Part shown: piece by piece, positions 52,651 through 62,245 of the stretch
Layout: every line of letters begins with the position of its first letter
Numbering within the stretch: the stretch's first letter is position 1
Source of the DNA: Nipponacmea schrenckii
Taxonomy: Eukaryota; Mollusca; Gastropoda; Lottiidae
Assembly (NCBI GenBank): GCA_030562195.1
Contig: JAUJPP010000003.1
Location: forward strand, 19,127,398-19,191,397
Direction: 5' to 3'
Length of the DNA: 64,000 nt
The notes under the pieces: generated by a model
Told to the model about the DNA's origin: nothing
Seen by the model: the letters and a program-made list of their open reading frames with translations, nothing else
Database searches by the model: none
Made by a program: the position numbers and the translations under genes

Positions 52651-53104
52651 GATATGCGTGTTGATCTCTACTTAACGGCTTAAAAGTATCAAGAAAATAA
52701 AAAATAAGTCATTTTAGAATTTATCTAAGGTGGCTTACATACGACATTTTAACTTTTAATTTTGAATTAAAAACTTTTACTTTTGACCTAGGTGAAAACT
52801 AATTTTAATTAAAAACTTCAATTTTCACCAAGGTGAAATTATTTTCACCTAGGTGATAATTCAAGGAATAAATAATTAAAAACTTCAATTTTCACCTTGG
52901 TGGAAATTATTTTCACCTAGGTGATAATTCAAGAGATAAATAATTAAAAACTTCAATTTTCACCTTGGTGGAAATTATTTTCACCTAGGTGATAATTCAA
53001 GGAATAAATAATTAAAAACTTCAATTTTCGTTTTGGTTGGATTTTAGTAAAATCTTGCGTGTAGGATTATACCCATAAGATCTTGGACAAGTTTGATTTG
53101 GGAT

Positions 53105-53260
53105 AGTGGGGAAGGAAACTTTTATCTCGTAGTTTCGGGAAAGCACGGGCCTAGGAATCAGACTTAATTTTTTTCTCACACCGATCGGGATTCGAATCTA
53201 GTCGCCAAGCAGATGACAGTCCAACTCGCTAACAACTGAGCCATTCACCACCCTAAACAA
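53105..53260 (-). mobile_element. tRNA-derived SINE fragment
   Basis: On the minus strand, GGTGAATGGCTCAGTTGTTAG (A-box region, about 53,227-53,250) is followed 35 bases on by GATTCGAATCCC (B box, about 53,188-53,199). The head is tRNA-like but does not fold as an intact tRNA by eye. The body appears to run to about 53,105. Confidence 0.65.
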
Positions 53261-54189
53261 GTGGTTGCCTAGCAAGATACGCCCACTTTAAAATATATTA
53301 TCTGTGTTAACACAGGATAAACTCTAAGATTATTTAGGTCTAATCCAAGTTCTCATCATATAAATGTTCACACCAAATTTCATTAAAATCAGATGAAAAC
53401 TGTATTGTCTATCGCAATCACAAGCCGCGTTTTGACTAAGTCAAGTGCAATAACTCAAAAACAGTATATCGAAACGTCAATTTCGAATTTGACCAAGATG
53501 CAACAACTTCAATGATTACACCAAATTTCATTCAAATCTGATGAAAACTGTATAGTCCAGTATGTTTTGGAGGACATGCCGGACAAAAGCACCAAAATTT
53601 TTTGAGGCTACCTGTGATGGTACTTTTGAAAATCAGAAGGGGTGCCCAAATTTTTTTTAATTCCTTGACTTAATTTATGCTAATTATGCTAATTAGCACT
53701 TAAAATCACTAAAAAACGTTTATCTGGTAAATCTAGCAATCTATAATCATGGAAACGCTGCCAATATTCGCGAAATATGTAAAAGGAGAACCAATGAGCA
53801 TGAACATATTTGTTTTCCTACAGTAGAATAATGCTAATTAGCCTAATTATGCTAATTAGTTGATGAAATCTCTAAAATTGGCGAGGTTTACTTATTTTGG
53901 CCAATTAAACCAAGTATCCATTGGAATTTTTAGCTTTCTCTTATGACCATAACAATTCAAAAGATATTGTAGGTTATCCTACCTTTTTAGTGGAATTAAT
54001 CAAGCTAATTAATCAAGAAAATGAAGGAAGTATAAAACGTCATTTATTATCCTTTGACCTTTGAAACGATACTATGACTGATTAGTGATTAGGCACATTG
54101 TCAACACTAAAATCATCATCCCTCGCTACAAAATGTTCTTTGAACCTTCATTTAATGACTAATGATCCTAATTAACACAGTCCGCTAAT

Positions 54190-56060
54190 TAATTATTTCT
54201 TACATTTGCATCCTCAAAGTTCTGTGCATTCACGCCATCCTGCACTGATACATTTTACCAATTCTTTGCTAGCCTTTGATGCCACATCGAGCGTTCTCCT
54301 AACTGGTACCCTACTTTGCCCATCATCATCCATTTTCCAGCCACAATCTGCAGGAGATGATACATTCTGTATTGGCTTCTGAATATATGTCCAGATGCCT
54401 GCCTGCTAAAGGGCTCGTTTGGTGTGGTTGAACAATGCATCTTGTGTTGGTGGCAGGTTTTCCATAGTTTTGTTCCTTTTTTTTGCAGAACAAATTCTTT
54501 CTTGCATCATTCACACTAGTGAGGTAACTTGTCGTGTCATACAGAACGATACAGTTGGAAATGTTTTGATGCAACATCTAACGTTTCAAATGGATTTAAA
54601 GCGATGCGCATGAAAGCTTCGGTCACCCCTTCACCGTTTGCCATGCCGTTTTCTTTCCTCGACCAAAGAATGAAGATACCGTATCACAGCCTGTCAGACT
54701 ATGGAAAATCGGCAGCGACGTGGGCCTTTCCATTCCAAGAACTTGAGCAATTGCATTGATACTGATATATTTTAAGTCCTTGCCTGTTCCGAAAGCAACC
54801 CATATTTCAGCAGATTGGCATATCGTAAGGAGATAGTAGAACTTGCCAATCAGTATGATAATAACATCAGTGTCAACTGTTCGCACGCAACATTTTGTTA
54901 CGCCATGGTGCAGTGCATATTGCAGGTGTATCATAATCCGCGTAATTGCTTCTTCGTGATCACATATCTCTATCAAATGGCCCTTTCCATTCATCACAGC
55001 ATTTCGGCCATCTGTTATTGCAGCGACTTTGCCTGATGATATGTCAGCTGTTGCAATGATATCGGAGAGAAATGAAAATAGTTCCTGCTTGTTCTTCGGA
55101 TCACACAAGAAAGCCTTCCAGTTTCCAGGGATTTTGTTCTTGTCTAAGACCTTTCTGCGAACTCCCTTGCCACGCTTCTCTCTAGTAGACTCTTTGATAT
55201 TATTTGGCAATACATCTATCCTGTGGCAACTTTCCAGCTGTTTGATTAAGTGTGGAAGAAACACTCTTTGTGCATTATCAGTGAATGTATCTACTCCATT
55301 CAACGAGAGCATGTACAACTGCAGCACCGTCAAGCATTTTCGCATCAAACAGAATTGGAAGCTCATCTTGCGTTTCTTCTATGAGACAGCTGATCAAATC
55401 TGACTTGGCGAGACTTCGAGGTTTTCCATTATCTGAAAGTGCAGGTGGCGCAGGATTATTTTCATGTTTGCTTTTCCGACTTGGTTTTGTCTTTCTTGTC
55501 AGTGAACTTGATTAGCGGTAGATCTTTATCGTGGTATTGATGGACTTCGTGCGCTCTACAATAACAGACTTGGTATATTCCCCAAACGGTCGTCTTCCAA
55601 CGGATTCGATAGTTCGGATAGTTTCAGCTACCATATCACCAATGATGTCTCGCGTGGCTAGGACTACCAAATCGGCGGTGTCATGCTCCCCATGTCTCGG
55701 ATGTGAATGGGTATAGCATGCATAATTAAGTGGTCAAGTCCAAAGAACCATGGTACTAATGCCTTCAGTGCATTAACGTACAAAGGAAAGTCGACTTCAC
55801 GATGAGCGCGGACAAATATGAGCCCTAGGATTTCGAAATGAAGATCTGTGTCCCAGTACTTGAATGTTGTAATGACTTGTTTTAATCATTTTGTTTATCC
55901 ACGATTTCTTTCCTTCCTCTGTGTGTGGCTCTGCATTGCAAGAAGTATATGCACGATGTTGCAGTCTAGCTAACGCCAAGCAAGTTACTTGGTGGGCATG
56001 CCTTGTTCTTGTCAGGTGTGACGCTTTAAGGAAAGAATCAGTAAACATCGGGAGGTATAT
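54190..56060 (-). pseudogene. C-terminal part of a large multicopy invertebrate protein family (decayed)
   Basis: Minus-strand pieces, in protein order: FLKASHLTRTRHAHQVT (about 56,035); YVNALKALVPWFFGLDH with PIHIRDM (about 55,780-55,680); DTADLVVLATRDI...RRPFGEYTKS; NGKPRSLAKSDLISCL and DAKMLDGAAVV (about 55,430-55,330). Then an intact 247-codon frame, 55,366-54,623, with STREKRGKGVRRKV, IPGNWKAFL, HEEAITRIM, RTVDTDVIIIL, WVAFGTGKDLKYI and SLTGCDTVSSFFGRGKK. Last, in another frame, VNDARKNLFCKKKEQ. From memory these motifs mark a family present in many copies in molluscs, cnidarians and fishes. At least three frameshifts. The usual EEADTR reads EEAITR, losing an acidic residue. Function is not established. 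The acidic motif, TVDTDV and GCDxxxxxxGxGKK resemble FEN/XPG nuclease features; that is inference. Confidence 0.82.
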
Positions 56061-56899
56061 TAATTTAAGTAATATAACTGTAACTGCAGGTGACAGGGTT
56101 CCAAGACGATGGATAATATTCATGATATAGGCCAATTTTTAAAAATGCAATTATCAGCCATTTTTTTTTTTTAGCCTTTTTAGCCCTAGAACCAAATAAA
56201 GAAACCTAACTTACGAAATAACGTAATGAACTATCATTTAAATTTTCGAACCAAAAACTTCCACTACAAATCAGCTCCATATGGGTGTAACTAATTTGTT
56301 CTACTATAAATGGTATGGTTGCCATGGCTATTTTATTACATGAAAACCCAGATTTTCACTTAAAAATAGTTTTCATGACCTTTTGACCTCTTGTGACGTC
56401 ATCAATGAGGTCATCAATTTTTTAATGGCTGTGAATTAAGCGGGTCCTTAATATCTTTCTAACGATACCAAACCTGATTATCTATACCTTTTTTTAAATG
56501 CATGCAAATAGCGTTTATGTTTCCCCTACCCCTTATTTTTGCACTGAATTTGTAGTATGGAGTTTTACGCCAATTTGGCGATAGCGGCCACATGGGACGA
56601 GTTAGGTGATTGCACCCCTTCTGGATTTGTAGCCTATCATCATACAGACACACATAAAAAATATTTTGCTTTTGTCCGCTCTGTCCCCTTCGGTTGAAAA
56701 TTGGCTGCTAACATACTAGTAGTCTCTTTCGCGTTCACAAGCCAATTTTGACGCGTTTTGGCTAAGTCAAGTGCAATAACTCAAAAAACATTCATCGAAA
56801 AATCGCCAATTTCGAACTTGTCCATGATCTCATCAATATAAATGATCACAGCAAGTTTCATTCAAATCTGATTAAAACTGTAGTCTCACAAGCAATTGT

Positions 56900-56972
56900 G
56901 GACGGACGGACGGACGGACGGACGGACCGACAGACCGACCGACTGACCGACGGACGGACGGACGAACGGACA
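56900..56972. repeat. (GGAC)n microsatellite
   Basis: Six or more perfect GGAC units, then interrupted GACC/GACT variants. It sits just inside the right end of element D', where element D has a shorter version. Confidence 0.93.
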
Positions 56973-57927
56973 GGGGTGACGACAATATACGACCACATTA
57001 TAATGTGGGCGAATGTGGGCGTATAAAAAGTGGTTTCAGAACTCAGGTTATTTATTCCTTGAAATATCACCTCGGTGAAAATAATTTCCACCAATCAAAC
57101 TTGTCCAAGATCTTATGGGTATAATCCTACACGCAAAATTTTACTAAAATCCAACCAAAACGAAAATTGAAGTTTTTAATTATTTATTCCTTGAATTATC
57201 ACCTAGGTGAAAATAATTTCCACCAAGGTGAAAATTGAAGTTTTTAATTATTTATTCGTTGAATTATCACCTTGGTGGAAATAATTTTCACCATGGTGAA
57301 AATTGAAGTTTTTAATTATTTATTCCTTGAATTATCACCTAGGTGAAAATAATTTCCACCAAGGTGAAAATTGAAGTTTTTAATTATTTATTCCATGAAT
57401 TATCACCTTGGTGGAAATTATTTTCACCATGGTGGAAATTGAAGTTTTTAATTATTTATTCCTTGAATTATCACCTAGGTGAAAATAATTTTCACCAAGG
57501 TGAAAATCGAAGTTTTTAATTATTTATTCGTTGAATTATCACCTTGGTGGAAATTATTTTCACCATGGTGAAAATTGAAGTTTTTAATTAAAAATTAATT
57601 TTCACCTAGGTGAAAAGTAAAAGTTTTTATTTCAAAATTAAAAGTTAAAATGTCGTATGTGAGCCACCGTATTTATCGAATATAAGCTAAATTAATTTGA
57701 TTGGATGCAAAACTTCAACTGGCCCGCTCATAAGTAGCATTATTTTATTTTGATTGGTCAAAATTATTCCTATTCTTTGTAAGTAATAGTATTTTGTTAG
57801 CTTTTATCAGCCTTCTTAGAAGCTAACATTTGTACCGTACGGTACACGGTATGGCTTTTGTTAGTCTTTATAACAGGCTAAGAGTTCTAAGTATTTCGTT
57901 TTCATAAAGGCTAACTTTACAGGAACG

Positions 57928-58760
57928 GTCGAAAAACTTAATTAAACATCATGTTTTTACAGACACATATTAAAAGAATGCATCTTATTTGATCAATACT
58001 AAGTTAATAAATATAAAAAATGTAAACACAATAATGTTAAAGACGACGAAATAACTCATTATGATGTGAAATGTCTTTAAAAATCCTCCTAATCGTCTTT
58101 CCGGTTTCTAGTTTCGTAACTCAGATACGCTTCCACTATTAGAAATAGTTCGGTACCCCAACTTCTTCAGTAAATACACACAGTTAAAATTGGGAATATT
58201 TTCAGCTTTTGACAACTTCAGACGTTGTAAATTTGATGCATACTTTATCATTTAACTAATATGGCTGAACAAGATAGGTTGCCATTAGGTTCTTGTCTAG
58301 ATTTGCAAGTATACAGAACTAGACAAGATGAGAAGTTTCGTATGGTACTATGTTTGTAAAACAGGGAATCCGCAAAGGGAAGGGTGTGATTTTGTTAGCC
58401 ATGACGATGCTTCTTGAAACTATGGTAGACATGTGAAGAATTTAAAAAAAAAAACGCCTTAAGCAAATTAACTAATGATTTCCATTAGTTGTTAGATGAT
58501 TTCTGTCGATGGCTAAAATATCGATCAATTGATCTTTGGATTTAAGATCTTTCTTATATTATACTATATACACACTGTCAATTGAAAAATAATATTCATT
58601 TTACCTTCGAATTCATTTGCTATCTATTTGTATTTAAGTGTTTTTTAACAATCCAAACCAAACAATTTCCGTCCTTATGGACCGGTGGACTGCACATACC
58701 AAATATACCCTAACCCTTAATGCGCAATATGATAATAAAAAGATAGCTTGTCAGGCAAGG
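57928..58760. other. unremarkable stretch, no gene seen
   Basis: Single-copy-looking AT-rich sequence between the second right end and element D. Confidence 0.4.
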
Positions 58761-59761
58761 TTATACGCCCACTGGCAGCATTGAATTTCAATAATAAATT
58801 AGTAAAATATGGGCAATAACTCAAAAAAACATTCATTGAAAAGTCTTTTCAATGCTATTGCTCGCACCAAGTGTCATCTAAATCCTTTGAAACCTGTAGC
58901 TTCTATGCACCCACAATACTATTTTGATGCCATTTTACTAAGTCAAGGGCAATAACTAATAAGCTGTTCATGGAAAATCAATCATCAAATTCAAACTTGA
59001 CCACTACCTTATCTACTCCAATACTTATACCAAGTTTCATCAAAATCTATTAAAAATTGTAGCTTCTATAGCATCCACAATAACATTTTGACGGAATTTA
59101 ACTAAGTCAAGGGTAATAACTCGAAAACCGTTCATCAAAATAATCGTCAAATTCTTACTTTACTATCGTTTTAACAATTCCAATGCTTACACCAAGTTTT
59201 ATCAAAATCTTTTAAAAACTGAAGCTTCTTATTGCAACCACATTAGAATTTTCACGCAATTTTACGAAGTCAGGGTCAATTACTTAAAACCATTTATAAA
59301 ATTTATTGTCAAATTCAAACGTGACAGAGGTCTAACAGATTTCAAAACTCACACCAAGTTTCATAAAAATTAATTAGAAATTGTAGGTTTGATTGCATCA
59401 ATCAATAAAATTTTGACAAGATTCTAGTAATGGCAATAACTCAAAAACTACATCGAAAATTTGTCAAATTCGAACTTGACCGCCGTCTTATCAATTCCAA
59501 AACTCATACCAAGTTTCATTCAAATCCATTGAACATTGAAGTTTCTATTTCATAAACAATTAAATTTTGACGTGAAGTCAAAGCAATGACTGAAAAACCG
59601 TTCATGGAAAAATCGTCAAATTCGACTTTGACCGCCGTTTTATCGATTCCATGCTCATTTCATTAAAGTCCATAGCTTCTATAGTGTCTACAACAAATCT
59701 TGACGGACCGACAGACAGGGGCGACGACAATATACGTCCACATAGTCACGTGGGCGTATAA
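58761..59761. mobile_element. element D: 1-kb terminal-inverted-repeat element made of a 155-165-bp repeat
   Basis: The ends TTATACGCCCAC and GTGGGCGTATAA are perfect inverted repeats of 12 bases. If the outermost TA is a target duplication, the termini proper are TACGCCCAC. The inside is about six degenerate copies of a unit that starts AAGTCAAGGGCAATAACTC and includes ACCAAGTTTCATCAAAATC, at about 58,810, 58,940, 59,105, 59,265, 59,430 and 59,575. No open frame, so it is non-autonomous. Confidence 0.8.
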
Positions 59762-60838
59762 AAAAACACAATTTACAAATTGCCTTTATTTTTTTCTATT
59801 TGGTACCCGTGGTTACTGATTATTGTTCGTTTGCTTTATGAAGTTCTACATAAACATTTGACCTCGCAGTCGTAATCAATTATTTAAATAATTAATAAAC
59901 TATCCCAACTTCGCACCGGATTGAACTTATACAGGGTTGGAATACAGTGATAAAAATATAGGCTTACTGCCTTTACAATAAAAAAAAGAAGCCTGACGCG
60001 AAAGCCACTCATGAGATTTAATTTGTATAATTTGTGGTTATAGGATTGTAACATCAATAGGACACTTTAAAATAGTGTAATACTGTCATTTTCTTAATTC
60101 CCCGAAGTTCATTGTTCGTATACATGCTCGTTCTAATTTATTATGGTTTTAAAATCAGAACCATCCAGCTTACTTGTGGCTGCGATCGATATGAAAGTTA
60201 GAGGAAGTGTTTTAAAATTTGATCTTAGTGAGGATGGCAAAATGCTAAACCCATAACCTCATCACAAGGTGGTAGTGTTAAAATTCTTCTTGAGCTCTTG
60301 AACTTTTAGATTCAAAAAGGCAAAAATAGCCGACTGTTCGTACTTGCCCACATTCCTTAATATTCTCCTCAACAACAATGACATTATCTCTAGCAAAAGG
60401 CAATATTACATTTAAATATCATTTTGTAAAAACATTATGAATTAATTTAATTAAGTTTTAACTCGCCATATCTCTTTATGAATATGTTTAAATAATGATT
60501 ATAAAATATAAATCAATATTTATACTAATATGATACTGTTATGACGTCATTTGGTCATGTGATCAAACAGATTAGAGTCAAATGGATTCCCCAAGCATTT
60601 CTACTTTCACATAGGTCTTTTGAACTTGAGAATTCATGAATTATTCATTAGAAACCCCAATTAATCAATTTGTAAGCTTACTTTGGCTCTAATTAATGAG
60701 GGAAACCATCTTTATCCCCGTCACTTAAGTGTGCTTTCAATGTCGAATAAAAAGAGCACACATGATTATTTAGCTACATTTCTCTAAGGATATTTGTTGA
60801 TAGTTTAAGAATGTTTTATTTGTTTTAATTTAATTCCA
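59762..60838. other. no gene seen; likely 5' flank of the PAN-domain gene
   Basis: AT-rich sequence without recognisable repeats or frames. Confidence 0.4.
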
Positions 60839-60846
60839 TATAAAAG
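60839..60846 (+). promoter_or_regulatory. possible TATA box for the PAN-domain gene
   Basis: TATAAAAG about 200 bases upstream of the ATG at 61,043, a plausible distance for a short 5' UTR. In AT-rich sequence such a match can be chance. Confidence 0.25.
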
Positions 60847-61042
60847 TTTAATATTCAAATCAATTAAGAAAATATAAGATAAATCATTAGATCAAATTAA
60901 TCGATTAAATTCAACATTCACTGTCGACAAATTGACGATACCGGAACACGAAACGAGTTTTCAGATCTGAGGTGCAGAGGCAAAAAAAAGTAATAAATCG
61001 GATGAGTTGTTTAAGATAGAGCTGAACACGAGTATTGAAACC

Positions 61043-61357
61043 ATGGTTATTTTCTTGGTTTTACTGATTGTTTTGGGAAGTTTAAACGCTTTCGTGAATG
61101 GAATATCAATAGCGAACTATGTGAAAACTTTAACAAGAGTTGAAAAACCAAATTGTGAATATGATGATGTTTTTAACGCAAAACTGAAACAAATTCCTAA
61201 TATTTCTCTGATTGGATGTGGAATTCTGTGCACTACCCATCCGAAATGTAGAAGATTTATGTATAATAAACAATCTCGAATCTGTACACTGTACCAATCT
61301 GGAGAAAATTGTATCGCTGTGAATGGACTGGCTCAAAATAGTGTCTGTTACAGACAG
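61043..61357 (+). CDS. first coding exon of a secreted or membrane PAN/apple-domain protein
   Basis: ATG at 61,043 in good context (ACCATGG) opens 105 codons ending exactly at CAG before a GTATGA splice donor (61,358), phase 0. Residues 1-20 (MVIFLVLLIVLGSLNAFVNG) form a signal peptide or signal anchor. From about residue 35 the Cys pattern is that of a PAN_1/apple domain: NCEYDDVF, then GCGILCTTHPKCRRFMYNK, RICTLYQSG, NCIAVNG and a final VCY. PAN domains bind proteins or carbohydrates outside the cell. The next exon is not recognisable within the remaining 2.6 kb, which are largely taken by a minus-strand pseudogene, so the gene either continues beyond the window or is itself a fragment. The in-frame TTG 12 codons upstream is not used. 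Confidence 0.75.
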
Positions 61358-62245
61358 GTATGATGTAGTAATAATAATACAAGATCTAGTTATCCCATAT
61401 AATTTGAAATTCGTTTAGGTGCATTGTCCCGACATGGTCATTACCCACACTTTTAAATAAGTAGCAAAGTTTATTTCAATTCTAAAGTAATATCACGTAT
61501 CCTAATCGCAAAAACTTTTACAGACTACACGTTGAAAATTCCATCAGATTTTCAGTTTAATGTACTCCTTTAATTTTAAAGCATTTTAATGTATGTTAGC
61601 ATTTTGAATTATTCTGAATTTAATTATATAACGTCATTGTCAAGCACAAGGCCTATAGTCTGGTCGTTAAACGTTTTGACCGGGAAAAAATTCGTATAGA
61701 AGCAAATTTGGTATCACAAGAAACAGCATTTTCAGTGGAATAACATATCCAAAATCCGCTAAAATCCGCCTTGGGGAAAAAAATTTGTGAGCATTTGAAT
61801 ATTTTGCATATTTTGTGCATATTTTCGTATAATTTGTACAAGCATACATTTTTATTCGACAATTCAGTTGCCATAATGGATAGTTTTTAGACCAGAGGGT
61901 GAAGGACGGGAATCATTTCGGGTTTTTCTAGGGTTATTTTCGATGGGGAATTCAAATATGATGGGTAAACGGGTCGCAACATATGCGAACTGGGTCAAAT
62001 CGGGGTCAAAAGGTCAAATACGGGTCACATTCCCTATATGTGGAATATCTCGTAAACGACACATTTAAGGCTATCAAAAATGTATTATGGGCATATAGGA
62101 AACCACTTTCAAAAATGTGAAAAACACATCATTTTTTCGTTATGACGTCACCCTGTCTTATTTATGACGTCATCGTCCATATTTTGTCTGTTAAACTTAT
62201 CCATCTACGGGGCATTTATAGGAAATTATGACGTCATCACTTAAA
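61358..62245. other. presumed intron of the PAN-domain gene; 3' flank of the pseudogene
   Basis: No coding sequence seen. The part 61,990-62,240 is rich in GGGTCAAA and TGACGTCA phrases, similar in style to 56,380-56,420 downstream of the other family fragment; both may be flanking parts of the same mobile unit. Confidence 0.4.

Larger units (their letters stand above)
53278..57023. mobile_element. element D': repeat with TACGCCCAC ends, itself interrupted
   Basis: It begins TACGCCCAC (53,278-53,286) and ends GTGGGCGTA (57,015-57,023), the same ends as the 1-kb element at 58,761. Its outer parts (53,360-53,580 and 56,735-56,890) hold the GTCAAGTGCAATAACTCAAAAA repeat and a GGAC microsatellite. 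The middle (about 53,590-56,715) is unrelated and carries the protein fragment below. It could alternatively be two separate truncated copies. Confidence 0.6.
52726..57671. mobile_element. element B: 4.9-kb relative of element A with long arrayed terminal repeats
   Basis: The left end is TAAGGTGGCTTACATACGAC and the right end, other strand, TACGGTGGCTCACATACGAC, both followed by ATTTTAACTTTTAATTTTG. The direct repeat TTTATC flanks it (52,720-52,725 and 57,672-57,677). Inside each end is an array of about 68-bp units, three at the left and about six at the right, made of TTTTTAATTATTTATTCC, TTGAATTAT and two palindromes of type CACC-NN-GGTG. Beyond the arrays the two ends still match (CAAACTTGTCCAAGATC, at about 53,080-53,098 and 57,100-57,116), so the inverted repeats are about 375 and 580 bp long. 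The interior holds a SINE head, a TACGCCCAC-ended repeat and a decayed protein fragment. Confidence 0.9.
52113..57927. repeat. second tandem copy of the right end (R2), split by two insertions
   Basis: Three pieces (52,113-52,211; 52,651-52,725; 57,672-57,927) join into one uninterrupted copy of the left-arm sequence, from TGACCTTGACCTTGGGG through CTTAAAAGTATCAAGAAAA to the palindrome at 57,831-57,846 and the terminus AACTTTACAGGAACGG. The pieces are separated exactly by elements A and B, which establishes that A and B are insertions. Confidence 0.93.

Noticed and set aside
53175..53255. tRNA gene on the minus strand
   Set aside because: A and B boxes are present, but the stems do not pair as an intact tRNA by eye; called a SINE head.
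56858..57094. Minus frame with RPSVRPSV repeats
   Set aside because: Translation of the GGAC microsatellite.
43194..57927. Polinton/Maverick element
   Set aside because: Size, inverted ends and 6-bp duplications of the nested elements invited the idea, but there is no DNA polymerase B, integrase, ATPase or capsid-like frame, and the ends do not fit.
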